DNA from: an uncultured Bacteroidaceae bacterium
Lineage (GTDB): Bacteria > Bacteroidota > Bacteroidia > Bacteroidales > Bacteroidaceae
NCBI GenBank assembly: GCA_944320785.1
Contig: CALUIR010000024.1
Span: 1-42,418, forward strand
Length of the DNA stretch: 42,418 bases
Reading direction: 5' to 3'
Shown in pieces: positions 1 to 8,432 of this stretch. Made by a program: the position numbers and the translations under genes. Position 1 is the first letter of the stretch. The number at the start of each line of letters is the position of its first letter. The notes under the pieces were generated by a model that ran no database searches, had not been told where the DNA came from, and saw only the letters and a list, made by a program, of their open reading frames with translations.

Positions 1-797
1 TTGACCTTGCAATAGATCCCCAATATCTCGGTTTCACAAATATTGAGACTAAAAGTCAACGGACTAAGTTGCGGAAAGACTCCAAGAAGTTCATAGATGG
101 CACTTTTGCGCTTGACGTAGAGAACAGATTAAAAGAGTATGGTCTTTCAGAGTGTTGTAAAGTCATAGTTCCGGAGACATCTGTCAGCGACCTTGACCCT
201 GTAGTCCTGTTTGTCGAGTATAATTCAGTGCTGCAAACGAAAATGCAATATATACCGGAGCGAGTCAAAGTTGAGATAAGTTGTCGTTCACTCATGGAAC
301 CGTTTGAAGAAGTGAAAATGCTGTCGATGATTGAAGAAGCTTATCCGGATGAAGATTTTTCATTGCCAATGTTTACAGTCCCCACTGTGGTGCCGGGACG
401 GACGTTTCTTGAAAAGGTTTTTCTTTTGCATGAAGAGTTTAACCGTCCTAATGGCTGTACGCATATTGAACGTATCACACGACACATGTATGATATCGTG
501 AAGATGATGGACAAACCGTTTGCAATGGAAGCGATGCAGAACGCACAACTATATAAAGGCATTGTGGCTCATCGCAAAAAGTTCACTGCATGGAGTGGAC
601 TGGATTATACGAACCATCTTCCACGCACTATATCGTTCCTCCCTCCTGAAAGCATCGAAGACGTTTTACGGGACGACTATAAGCAGATGCAAATCGGCTT
701 CATTTATGCTGATGCGCCCTCGTTTGATGAGATTATGGAGCGGTTGCATGAGTTGCAGGGCAGATTCAGGACATTGGAATGGGAAAACGATTGTTGA
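1..797 (+). CDS. AbiEii/AbiGii-type nucleotidyltransferase toxin, 5' end outside window
   Basis: The reading frame is open to the left edge (first full codon at base 3), so the gene starts outside the window and the TTG at 69 is not its start. The first visible residues, DLAIDPQYLGF, fit the region just after the nucleotidyltransferase core motif of AbiEii proteins (usual form GGT.L.K...R.S.DIDL). The catalytic GG/DID part would lie off the edge. The visible 264 residues match in length and in motifs such as VKVEISCRSL and FLEKVFLLHEEF, the latter typical of the helical half of the family. AbiEii proteins are toxins of type IV toxin-antitoxin / abortive-infection systems and usually follow an AbiEi antitoxin gene; none is visible here. 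The family call is from residue patterns only. The DNA is AT-rich, which fits a mobile defence gene. Confidence 0.75.
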   Translation, partial: DLAIDPQYLGFTNIETKSQRTKLRKDSKKFIDGTFALDVENRLKEYGLSECCKVIVPETSVSDLDPVVLFVEYNSVLQTKMQYIPERVKVEISCRSLMEPFEEVKMLSMIEEAYPDEDFSLPMFTVPTVVPGRTFLEKVFLLHEEFNRPNGCTHIERITRHMYDIVKMMDKPFAMEAMQNAQLYKGIVAHRKKFTAWSGLDYTNHLPRTISFLPPESIEDVLRDDYKQMQIGFIYADAPSFDEIMERLHELQGRFRTLEWENDC

Positions 798-965
798 CGG
801 GTATGGCGAACATAAATGTTGATATAGACGAAACGGAGATGCTCGATAGCGATCTTGCAAAATGTATGGATTGAATCCAATTTTACATCCTCTTTGACCA
901 CATCGTTTCCTTTGAAATTAGCTATTCCGAAAAATGTTTTTTCATTATCCACGTGAGGTATTATA

Positions 966-990
966 AGTTGACTACAATTTGTAGTCAACT
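966..990. promoter_or_regulatory. 25-bp palindrome downstream of the AbiEii gene
   Basis: Twelve-base arms AGTTGACTACAA and TTGTAGTCAACT flank one central base. In RNA this gives a 10-bp stem with an AATTT loop, followed by a pyrimidine-rich run (CTTCCTCCTTCTTTT), so it may be the terminator of the upstream gene. As DNA it could be a dimeric regulator site. It lies 169 bases after the toxin stop codon. Confidence 0.5.
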
Positions 991-1116
991 CACTTCCTCC
1001 TTCTTTTGAAGCGTATTTTTAAGACACTCATCCGCAAAGATATTCTTTTTTTCACGGATTCGCCCTTATGTTGAAAGAAATTCATTTAGATATGGAGGAA
1101 TATTATAAAGTATTCG

Positions 1117-1124
1117 TATTTTTG
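1117..1124 (+). promoter_or_regulatory. Bacteroidales -7-like box before the rod-forming region
   Basis: TATTTTTG fits the -7 consensus TAnnTTTG. No clear TTTG is seen at the expected -33 distance, so this is a weak call. If used, transcription would begin near 1131 and run through the folded region 1183-1318. Confidence 0.3.
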
Positions 1125-1182
1125 CAAGCGGATGGAGGCAACTCTTTCCAAGACTTATTGAAAATAAGAGGCGTTATGTCTT

Positions 1183-1318
1183 CTTCTTGTATGTACGAAG
1201 CCTGAGAACCTTCAAACAATGGAAACAAGAGATGATATAATGGTCTCCACGCATAGCGTGGGGCTGTTATTCCCACATCTGTTTCCAAAGGTTTTCTCAG
1301 GACCTGTACATTAAGAAG
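1183..1318. ncRNA. Candidate structured RNA: long rod-like imperfect hairpin
   Basis: Nested complementary segments form one long rod. 1183-1188 and 1191-1196 pair with 1313-1318 and 1306-1311. 1201-1210 (CCTGAGAACC) pairs with 1290-1301, with a two-base bulge. 1220-1226 (TGGAAAC) pairs with 1281-1287. 1230-1234 pairs with 1276-1280. A terminal hairpin CCACGC-ATA-GCGTGG sits at 1247-1261, and an unpaired bubble lies between it and the rest. The topology recalls 6S RNA, but I cannot assign a family. The strand is undecided, because the complement folds equally well; the -7-like box at 1117 favours plus. A competing hairpin (1304-1309 with 1325-1330) excludes the outermost stem. It could instead be a decayed inverted-repeat element. 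No convincing ORF covers the region. Confidence 0.4.
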
Positions 1319-1419
1319 TGTGGCGTACAGTTCCACGCTTCAACGTAATATATAATTGGATTCTTGGGAACTGGGGAATCTGAAAGGTTGCGCACGGCAC
1401 AAACATTAGTGTATAGAAT

Positions 1420-1893
1420 ATGAAGAAGATTGTATATTCATTTTTATTGTTATTGCTGTCACTTTCAGCAATAGCGAATGAACCTGTAACGAATTTAATT
1501 GTATGGGCTAAAGACGGGACAAAAGTTGCTTATGCTTTATGTGAAAAGCCCAAAGTGACATTCACGGAAACAGATTTGGTTATAACAGCAAAAGGCGTAG
1601 AAGTAAATTATGCGCTTGAGAATATCGCCCGTTTCACTTATGAAGTCGATGAGGCTACTTCTATAAAGGGGGCGGGGAATGAAGGACCCTTATTTATTTG
1701 CAATGGTGAATCTTTGTTGTTCCCTTCTTTGCCTTTCAATGCTACAATTGCCATATATACGTTTGACGGGTTGTTAGTATTGAAAGAAACGGTAAAAACT
1801 ACAGGTGAACACGTCCTCCCATTAAATAGCTTGAATAATGGAGTATATTTGGTAAATGTAAATGGTTTCACTAGTAAAATTGTGAAGATATGA
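1420..1893 (+). CDS. Small exported protein with a type IX-like C-terminal sorting tail
   Basis: 157 residues. A signal peptide (residues 1-19, hydrophobic run FLLLLLSLSAIA) precedes a short beta-rich domain (about 22-75). Its form, KDGTKVAYALCEKPKVTF...LENIARFTYE, recurs in exported Bacteroidales proteins of unknown role. The C-terminal part (about 95-157, IAIYTFDGLLVLKE ... LNNGVYLVNVNGFTSKIVKI) matches the general pattern of type A sorting tails: a G.YLV strand and a basic end. Its stop overlaps the next start by four bases (ATGA), so the two are probably co-translated and may work together at the cell surface. Function unknown. The small size leaves almost nothing besides the recurrent domain and the tail. 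Confidence 0.75.
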   Translation: MKKIVYSFLLLLLSLSAIANEPVTNLIVWAKDGTKVAYALCEKPKVTFTETDLVITAKGVEVNYALENIARFTYEVDEATSIKGAGNEGPLFICNGESLLFPSLPFNATIAIYTFDGLLVLKETVKTTGEHVLPLNSLNNGVYLVNVNGFTSKIVKI

Positions 1894-3695
1894 AACGGCT
1901 GTTTTTGTTCTTGTTTTCGGGTCTTATAAATGGATGGATTGCATTGGCTCAACTGAATTATAAAAGTATCTATTTGTACACAGACGATGGTGTTGCTATG
2001 TATTTTAGCGATGACATTGACAGTATAACCCACGATGCAGGAAATGTTCGCATTTATCGTGAGGGGAAGAATTATGCTTATTTGGTGTCAGATGTTGATA
2101 GCCTAGCGTTGTCAGGAAATACAGGCTCATATTCTTTCCCGATAGCTAAAGAATCTTTGGAAAGTTGGTCCGATGGGTATATGAACAGCGCAGGATGTTT
2201 CATAGTTTGCCGACAAGAGGATGATGGGGGATATTTTGCATACATTGGACAAAAAGGAGTGTTGGATGATGGCGTTACTTTGAAATTTGATAAACGGTTG
2301 GAGATACAGAGCATTTATAGCAATAAGGGTTATATGACAACTTTTGAAGATGGCGATGACCACAAATATGCCATGTACATGACAAAAGACAGCATTTATG
2401 CAAAACAATTATCCACTTTTGTTAACGAGGGATTCCAATATGTGAAAGCTCGAAATACCTCTGCTTCTACGGCATTGAATGTTATATGTGATTGGTGGAA
2501 TAACGCACTTACTGTTGGCGATTTTGCAAACTTGCTATCAAATGGGAATGAGTATCTATCTACTTTCATGGGGAATCTTGTATCCTCGTTTATGGCGATA
2601 GGGCTTCCAAGTCCAGCATCATTAGGACTGTCATTAGGAATTGATTATTTGAACAAGAAATATGAAAATCATTTTTATGAATTGCTACGTGATTATATGG
2701 GGTTTCCGATGCTTTGGATATCAGATATAAAAGATGATAATATGCCTAAATATGAAATTCAGGTTAGTGTTGAGGGACTTGATACATCTGGGAAGCCAAT
2801 AATGTGTGCTATTCATACAGGAATTGCAGTGAGGATGAATGAATCTAATGTAAACTATGATAATTGTGATTTTACCTTGCAGGATCATGAGATCAAGTCT
2901 GATGAAGTGTATTGGGCAGATTTAGATGCAGACTCAGGAATTGATTATTGGTTAAGGCCGTATGCTGTTGTTGTGGTTGACGGTTTGACGCAATATGCAT
3001 TAAGAAGGCAAAAATATTTGTGGGGCGGACCTTTAGAGCCTCTTGTCACCTATGGTGATGTTGATAAGATTTGTTATAAGGTTAATCCGGTGGCTGTAAC
3101 TGGAGATGTGGTTCGTGTTACAGAGAACACTGCGATTGTGAAATGTTCTTATATGAATGCCGGAGGGCATGAGTGTGGGGTGATTGTATCTTGCGGAGAT
3201 GAAATGGTAAAAGTCGTGTCTAATGGTTCTGATGGTGAACGGGAGATCAACATATCAGGATTATCGCCTGCTACAACGTATAATTATTGGGCTTATGTTG
3301 ATATTGATGGAACCCCCAAAAATGGGGAAATAAAATCTTTTACGACAGAATTGCCTGATATCTCTGGGGCGTGGGCTTGCACAGAGACACATAATGATCA
3401 GTCGGGAAATCCAATATACGAAACATATACGATAACATTGGAAGATGACGGAACGGTTTCTTTGTCAAATAACGACAATGTGTTGTCCAGTTCTTATGGT
3501 ATATCTTCCTCAGGAGAGGTGACGGTTCGTGTTATGGATTTGGCCACGCAGACTGTAAATTCGGGAATGGATTGGATCGGACAGGTTGATGACATAAGCA
3601 ATCCCCAAAAAATTATGGGCACTGTTAGCCGATGGAACTTTAATCAGAATGGATTCTTTGGCGGTGATGGATATTATTTTGAAATGACGCGATAG
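1890..3695 (+). CDS. Exported protein with a fibronectin III-like and a lipocalin-like domain
   Basis: 601 residues. The signal peptide is about residues 1-20, ending ALAQ. The next 50 residues (LNYKSIYLYTDDGVAMYFSD, then DIDSIT) resemble the recurrent N-terminal domain of Bacteroidales surface proteins. A central region of about 350 residues is unassigned. About 405-490 looks like fibronectin type III (TENTAIVKCSY ... ISGLSPATTYNYWAYVDIDG). About 492-601 begins ISGAWACTETH, with alternating strands ending WNFNQNGFFGGDGYYFEMT, like the lipocalin-like domains of Bacteroidales. The start overlaps the stop of the upstream gene (ATGA), implying one operon. No catalytic motif seen; role unknown, probably outer surface or periplasm. 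The domain calls are by eye. Confidence 0.65.
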   Translation: MKRLFLFLFSGLINGWIALAQLNYKSIYLYTDDGVAMYFSDDIDSITHDAGNVRIYREGKNYAYLVSDVDSLALSGNTGSYSFPIAKESLESWSDGYMNSAGCFIVCRQEDDGGYFAYIGQKGVLDDGVTLKFDKRLEIQSIYSNKGYMTTFEDGDDHKYAMYMTKDSIYAKQLSTFVNEGFQYVKARNTSASTALNVICDWWNNALTVGDFANLLSNGNEYLSTFMGNLVSSFMAIGLPSPASLGLSLGIDYLNKKYENHFYELLRDYMGFPMLWISDIKDDNMPKYEIQVSVEGLDTSGKPIMCAIHTGIAVRMNESNVNYDNCDFTLQDHEIKSDEVYWADLDADSGIDYWLRPYAVVVVDGLTQYALRRQKYLWGGPLEPLVTYGDVDKICYKVNPVAVTGDVVRVTENTAIVKCSYMNAGGHECGVIVSCGDEMVKVVSNGSDGEREINISGLSPATTYNYWAYVDIDGTPKNGEIKSFTTELPDISGAWACTETHNDQSGNPIYETYTITLEDDGTVSLSNNDNVLSSSYGISSSGEVTVRVMDLATQTVNSGMDWIGQVDDISNPQKIMGTVSRWNFNQNGFFGGDGYYFEMTR

Positions 3696-3853
3696 GAATA
3701 AAGTGCGGGAAGCAGGGTTATATATTTTTGACAACTTGCTGTCGTCTTGTGTGGAGTTAGTCGAATATCGGTCTATAACTTATGCGAATCAGACGCGATT
3801 TTCAATTCTTGATTCACATTAATGAATAATTTCAATACACATTCTTTCAAATT

Positions 3854-6598
3854 ATGTATAAGAAAATTCATGTTTTATTCTTTTGCTTAATAGCGATAAA
3901 AAGTTTTGCAATAGATTTTCCAAATGTTCGGTCGTTTGATAGTTATGCCAATGAACTCTATTGCAATGAACTGGTTGGCAATTCATTTAGATATATTGAA
4001 CCCAATAATCAGGCAAAGAAGAAAGAATTTCATTTTAGTGATGGCTCTATAGGATATTTTGTGAGCGATGATGGAGAGTTTTATGGTGTTATTGATGCAA
4101 CGAATAAAATCATAGTTCCACAGAGATATGGAAAGATAACATGCTATGGCGACTTGTTGTATTGCAAAGAATCCTCAATGGGCAAGAAGTATTCCTGTGC
4201 TTTATATTATAAAGATGGACAGTGCAAGATTTCAGAATCTGATGGCTATACAACTTTAGACTTTGTATATTCCAAAGGGAAACTGATTGCAACTAGCAAT
4301 AATCCAATGGCTGTGTTTGATTCTAAAGGGAATATGTTGTATAAGTACAAAAAATGCAAAGACTCAAATGGTTTTGTTTATTTAATAAATGAGTTGACAG
4401 ATACTATAGTTGTAAAGCCCGGAAAATACACTAACATGTTTACAATACAACGAGATGTCATTCAGATGTGGGTTGGTAACAAAACGGGAATGATGGAATT
4501 GGATGGAACGGTTGTAGTCCCTGCAATTAAGTATGGAAGTATTACACCGTCTGATAAGGGCTTTCGGGTGAAATTGTCTAAATTGGGTAATGGTGTTACA
4601 GGATATTTAGACAGAAACGGTAAATGTATTATACCTGCTGTGAATTATTCAGATGTTTATTCTTTAGACAATGGAGTGTTTGAAGTCATTGCTGAAGACA
4701 AAGCTTCTATAGCGGATTCATTGGGGAATATTCTTTTTTCTACAAAATATTCTGGATTGGATCCAGTTAAGGATGAAAATGGGGACTGGTACTATGAGAC
4801 GTATTGGGGGAATGGGAGAGGAAAAATGTCAATAGATGGCAAGGTGATATCTGAGCCGCAGCCCACAATAGTAAAAAAGGAAATAACTGAAGATGGAATT
4901 ACTTACATCAAAGTCCTTGACAAAAACGGCAAGTGTGGTGTTATTAATAATTTTGGTAAACAGATAATACCTTGTGATTATAAAATGATAATGTACAATA
5001 GAGATATACCAGGATTCAAACTCTTTAAGAATGGGTTTCAAGGTGTAGCGGACTTAAATGGTAGGATTATCATACCATGCACAAAATATCACGATATAAC
5101 CGTGTCATATGAATCAAAACATAAAAAGAATTTTCCTTTATATTATAAAGTTGATAGCTATGGGAAAATCGGATTGTGTGACAGTGTTGGAAATGAACTC
5201 ATAAAACCACAATTTGACGATATAAGCCCAAACATGAACGGTACTGCTACTGTTCAGTTAGGATTAGTTAAAGGAATTATAGACTTTTCCGGGAATGTAA
5301 TTGTTCCATTGGAATATACTGATGTTTATGCTCTTGACGATGGAACATTTGGAGTAGAAAGTCTCAAAAAGAAAGGTATATGTAATAATAAGGGGCGTAT
5401 CGTCATTCCGCCCAAGTACACTTCAATAAAGACAATATCAATAAAAGACTCAAACTTTGATCGCTTATATAAAGTGGAGGACGGAGAAACAATAGGTTTA
5501 TATACCATCCAAGGAGAAATGCTTTTCCCCACTGGCTTATTTAAGAATGTAAGTTTATATAGAAAGGGTGAACTCCTTTCGGCGGATCTTATAGACAAGA
5601 TCAATTCCGACTTAATGGGTATGCTGAAATCCGTTGGTGGCGAAGGTGCGAGTATTGATGAAACAAAATTTGATGATGAGATTTACATAAAGGCTTTTAA
5701 TGATTTTAATGAGTGTGTGTTTTATTATTATGACCTTAAAGGTAATTTGATATGTGACACAAGCAAGGAAAAGGACTTCGATAAGAACTTTGATTTGGGT
5801 CAAAAGGAGTTTGACAAAAAGAATTATAGAAAAGCAATTCAATATTACAGAAAAGCGTTAACTATAAAACAAGATGGAGTTACGTACTACAATATTGGTG
5901 CAGCTTTTTATGATCTTAATAAATACAATGACGCAATTGAAAGTCTTGAATCCTGTATTCGTTTAAAGCCTCGTCAAAGTGTTGTTGATGATGCTAAGGA
6001 TTTGATAATAGACTGCAAAAGTCTGTTACAGCAAAGGACTGAGCGAAGAACCAATGTCGTCATGGGCATTTTGGGCTCTGTTCTCAATGTTGCATCTGTT
6101 ATTATGCAAACAGATGCTGCTGTTAAATCCTACAACAACACTCCATCTAATTATAATCTACCACCGTCCTTAAATCCTCAATTATATGCACAAAGTGCTA
6201 TGATTCAAGTTAATGCTCAGATGCAGACACAGAAAGATCAATTTTTAACTCAGTTTAGGAATAGCTGTAGGGCGACCACGGGACATGAGCCGACAGAAGT
6301 AGAAGAAATGGAAGCATATACACAGTTCCTGCAAAGCATGAATGTAGCATATAATAGTAATCAATCCTCATACTTGTCTTTCGAGTCTGCAAGTTCTTCA
6401 AATAATAATAGTACGTCTGTAAACGGAACAGGTCAAATAGAGGAATGTGGGTTATGTAATGGTACTGGAAAGATAGAAGATTCCGTAGTTAATTTCGGAA
6501 TCACAGACAAAAAGTGGTGTCCTGAATGCGGTGAATATCGAATTAATGGTCATTATCATAAAACTTGCCCTTCTTGCGGAGGAAAAGGATATAGATGA
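3854..6598 (+). CDS. Exported WG-repeat protein with a TPR segment and Cys-rich DnaJ-like tail
   Basis: 914 residues. Signal peptide about 1-19 (MYKKIHVLFFCLIAIKSFA). About eleven WG-type repeats follow, each of the form G..D..G..IIP..Y..I (for example CGVINNFGKQIIPCDYKMI and GIIDFSGNVIVPLEYTDV), over roughly residues 75-590. About 640-710 is a TPR pair (FDKKNYRKAIQYYRKAL ... YYNIGAAFYDLNKYNDAIES). A Gln/Asn/Ser-rich linker follows. The last 50 residues hold CGLCNGTG, CPECGEYRINGHYH and CPSCGGKG, which resemble DnaJ zinc-finger CxxCxGxG units. WG and TPR repeats are binding scaffolds, and no enzyme motif is seen. A zinc-finger-like tail on a protein with a signal peptide is unusual. The gene stands alone, 158 bases after the previous one, and is AT-rich like its left neighbours. 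Confidence 0.75.
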   Translation: MYKKIHVLFFCLIAIKSFAIDFPNVRSFDSYANELYCNELVGNSFRYIEPNNQAKKKEFHFSDGSIGYFVSDDGEFYGVIDATNKIIVPQRYGKITCYGDLLYCKESSMGKKYSCALYYKDGQCKISESDGYTTLDFVYSKGKLIATSNNPMAVFDSKGNMLYKYKKCKDSNGFVYLINELTDTIVVKPGKYTNMFTIQRDVIQMWVGNKTGMMELDGTVVVPAIKYGSITPSDKGFRVKLSKLGNGVTGYLDRNGKCIIPAVNYSDVYSLDNGVFEVIAEDKASIADSLGNILFSTKYSGLDPVKDENGDWYYETYWGNGRGKMSIDGKVISEPQPTIVKKEITEDGITYIKVLDKNGKCGVINNFGKQIIPCDYKMIMYNRDIPGFKLFKNGFQGVADLNGRIIIPCTKYHDITVSYESKHKKNFPLYYKVDSYGKIGLCDSVGNELIKPQFDDISPNMNGTATVQLGLVKGIIDFSGNVIVPLEYTDVYALDDGTFGVESLKKKGICNNKGRIVIPPKYTSIKTISIKDSNFDRLYKVEDGETIGLYTIQGEMLFPTGLFKNVSLYRKGELLSADLIDKINSDLMGMLKSVGGEGASIDETKFDDEIYIKAFNDFNECVFYYYDLKGNLICDTSKEKDFDKNFDLGQKEFDKKNYRKAIQYYRKALTIKQDGVTYYNIGAAFYDLNKYNDAIESLESCIRLKPRQSVVDDAKDLIIDCKSLLQQRTERRTNVVMGILGSVLNVASVIMQTDAAVKSYNNTPSNYNLPPSLNPQLYAQSAMIQVNAQMQTQKDQFLTQFRNSCRATTGHEPTEVEEMEAYTQFLQSMNVAYNSNQSSYLSFESASSSNNNSTSVNGTGQIEECGLCNGTGKIEDSVVNFGITDKKWCPECGEYRINGHYHKTCPSCGGKGYR

Positions 6599-6686
6599 TT
6601 GTAGTACAACAATATTGCAGAAGCTGTTTATTCATTCCCATGGAGCATAGATGAATGATTAGAATTCCCTCCCAACGTTCCGCCCC

Positions 6687-6702
6687 AAACCTTGGAAGGT
6701 TT
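6687..6702. repeat. 16-bp palindrome AAACCTTGGAAGGTTT
   Basis: Seven-base perfect arms around GG. It lies about 44 bp (roughly two array periods) left of the first unit of the tandem palindrome array that follows, and could be a diverged outlier of it. It is also a possible weak terminator for the WG-repeat gene, 89 bases upstream. Confidence 0.35.
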
Positions 6703-6730
6703 TTCAAATTCTTCCTGAACTTTTGCTTGC

Positions 6731-6801
6731 ACGATTAATAATCGTACACGTGTACGATTATTAATCGTCATGCCGGAAGATTATTAATCGTGCAGGAGAT
6801 T
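6731..6801. repeat. Three-unit 23-bp tandem array of palindromes (array A)
   Basis: The core GATTAATAATCGT (6733) or GATTATTAATCGT (6756, 6779) recurs at exactly 23-bp steps. Each core is itself nearly palindromic (ACGATTAATAATCGT at 6731-6745). The first two units together make a perfect 38-bp palindrome (6731-6768). The 10-bp parts between cores are unrelated. It lies in the gap between the AT-rich island and the core genes, about 140 bp before the lipoprotein promoter. Function unknown. Confidence 0.85.
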
Positions 6802-6829
6802 CTTCACAGTAAAGTTTCAAATTTTATGG

Positions 6830-6849
6830 GTAAAGTGCGCTCGCTTTAC
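6830..6849. other. Hairpin GTAAAG / CTTTAC
   Basis: A six-base perfect stem around an eight-base loop, flanked by AAATTT on both sides, which could extend the fold through an internal loop. It lies in the same gene-free gap (6599-7021). Nothing else convincing is seen between here and the lipoprotein promoter. Confidence 0.35.
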
Positions 6850-6938
6850 GGGTGAAATTTGCGGTTTTGCCGTATAAAATCCTTTTGGCCTGCCGGGACG
6901 GGGCGGGTAATGGGCGAGTGTTAATTTATGCTTCCTTG

Positions 6939-6969
6939 CTTGCGGGGTCGCTTATTCTGCTTATCTTCG
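6939..6969 (+). promoter_or_regulatory. Promoter-like pair for the lipoprotein gene
   Basis: CTTG (6939-6942), a 19-base gap, then TATCTTCG (6962-6969), one base off the TAnnTTTG -7 consensus. The spacing is that expected for Bacteroidetes sigma-ABfr promoters. Transcription would start near 6976, about 45 bases before the ATG at 7022. Confidence 0.45.
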
Positions 6970-7021
6970 CGAAAATGACAGAATGTTTTTTCCCCGGCGT
7001 TCCGGGATAAATCGTAGAGGT

Positions 7022-7855
7022 ATGAGAAAGACAGGATTATGGCTTTGCGGCATTTTGCTGCTTTTTGCGGCTTGCGACGACGGGGGCGAGCGGAAGGCCC
7101 GCGCCCATCTGCGGCAGGCGGAAGAGGCTTTTGCGGCTGGCGCGTTCAGCGAAGCGAAGATGCAGATAGACAGCATCCGGGTGTTGTATCCCAAAGCTTT
7201 CGAGGCGCGCCTCGAAGGCATCGCGCTGATGCAGCGGGTGGAGTTGGAGGAACAGCGGGTGGGCTTGGTGTTCCTGGACAGCCTGTTGCGGGTCAGGCAG
7301 GCCGACTTTGAGGCCGTGAAAGGGAAGTTCGTTTTTGAGAAGGACACGGCTTACCAGGAGGTGGGGAATTATTTCCATCCCTCGCAGACGGTGGAGAAGA
7401 ACGTGGGCCGCACGTTCCTTCGCGCGCAGGTGGACGAACACGGGCAGATGCTGCTTTCATCCATTTACCGGGGCAGCCATCCTATCCATCACCATGCCGT
7501 GCGGGTGAGCGCGGACGATGGCAGCTTTGCGGAAACGCCCCGCACGGATGATGTGTACGAAACCTCCTATTTGGGCGTGCTGCAGGAGCAGGCCGACTAC
7601 AAGTTGGGCGAGGACGGCGATGTCATCGGCTTCATTTCCCTGCACGAGGGCGACCGCATCAAGGCAGAGTTCCTCGGCAAGCGCAAGTACGTGGTTTACC
7701 TCCCTGAGGCAGACCGTGAGGCCATTTCCGAGGTGTATTCGCTGGCACAACTGCTGTCGGCCATCGACGGCATCAAGAAACAGATGGCAGAAGCCCGGCT
7801 GAAGATGGAGTTCATCACCCGCAAGATGGCGGAGAAGGAAGCTACCGGCGGATAA
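7022..7855 (+). CDS. Predicted lipoprotein of unknown function
   Basis: 277 residues. I chose the ATG at 7022 over the in-frame one at 6983. It places [18 protein letters not shown] at the N-terminus, a signal peptide with lipobox LFAAC, so Cys18 would be lipidated. A helical region follows (about 25-120, many Ala/Glu/Arg, e.g. [23 protein letters not shown]-like). A beta-rich middle part ([14 protein letters not shown]-like strands, [15 protein letters not shown]) comes next, and the C-terminal 45 residues are helical and charged, perhaps coiled coil. No family recognised. The last 14 bases overlap the 3' end of the convergent folE, leaving no room for a terminator between them. GC content is clearly higher than in the genes to the left. 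Confidence 0.7.
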   Translation: MRKTGLWLCGILLLFAACDDGGERKARAHLRQAEEAFAAGAFSEAKMQIDSIRVLYPKAFEARLEGIALMQRVELEEQRVGLVFLDSLLRVRQADFEAVKGKFVFEKDTAYQEVGNYFHPSQTVEKNVGRTFLRAQVDEHGQMLLSSIYRGSHPIHHHAVRVSADDGSFAETPRTDDVYETSYLGVLQEQADYKLGEDGDVIGFISLHEGDRIKAEFLGKRKYVVYLPEADREAISEVYSLAQLLSAIDGIKKQMAEARLKMEFITRKMAEKEATGG

Positions 7856-8432
7856 GGTTCATGAACTCCTCGCGGGTCTTTGCTTGGTTGAATGCCCCGG
7901 TGAAGTCGGAAGTCGTGGTGACGGAGTTCTGCTTTTCCACGCCGCGCATCTGCATGCACATGTGGCGTGCTTCCACGACTACCATCACGCCCAGCGGGTT
8001 GAGCGTCTCTTGGATGCACTGTTTGATTTGCAGCGTCATGCGTTCCTGCACTTGCAGGCGGTGGGAGAAGATGTCCACCACGCGCGCTATCTTGCTCAGC
8101 CCCGTGATGTAGCCGTTGGGGATGTAGGCCACATGGGCTTTGCCGTAGAAAGGGAGCATGTGGTGTTCGCAAAGCGAGAAGAAGTCGATGTCCTTCACGA
8201 TGACCATCTGGCTGTATTCTTCCTTGAACTTGGCGGAACGCAGCACTTCGTGCGGGTCCATCCCGTAGCCTTTGGTGAGGTTGAGCATGGCTTTGGCCAC
8301 CCGTTCGGGTGTTTTCAGCAGGCCTTCTCGTCCGGGGTCCTCCCCGAACAGCTTGAGTATTTCCTTGTAATGGTGCATTAGCGCTTCCACCTTTTCTTGC
8401 GGGAAAGCTTCTGTGGGTTCTTGCAGGCTCAT
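7842..8432 (-). CDS. folE: GTP cyclohydrolase I
   Basis: 196 residues, normal for the family. It converts GTP to 7,8-dihydroneopterin triphosphate, the first step of folate and pterin synthesis, in the cytoplasm. Visible marks: [20 protein letters not shown] at the start of the domain, [20 protein letters not shown] with the zinc-binding Cys and His and the catalytic His, [17 protein letters not shown], and [12 protein letters not shown] with the second zinc Cys. I use the ATG at 8432 (MSLQEP) rather than an upstream one at 8555, because the extension reads the wrong frame of the SPOR gene and the start overlaps the SPOR stop by four bases (ATGA), a translational-coupling signal. It is the last gene of the minus-strand unit. 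Confidence 0.97.
   Translation of the reverse strand: MSLQEPTEAFPQEKVEALMHHYKEILKLFGEDPGREGLLKTPERVAKAMLNLTKGYGMDPHEVLRSAKFKEEYSQMVIVKDIDFFSLCEHHMLPFYGKAHVAYIPNGYITGLSKIARVVDIFSHRLQVQERMTLQIKQCIQETLNPLGVMVVVEARHMCMQMRGVEKQNSVTTTSDFTGAFNQAKTREEFMNLIRR

Noticed and set aside
1092-1205. 37-codon plus-strand ORF (MEEYYKVFVF...)
   Set aside because: Too short, no recognisable content, and it overlaps the -7-like box and the edge of the structured region.
1103-1336. Minus-strand ORF of 77 codons, as a possible transposase remnant
   Set aside because: No transposase motif; its sequence is explained by the long inverted pairing of the rod-like fold.
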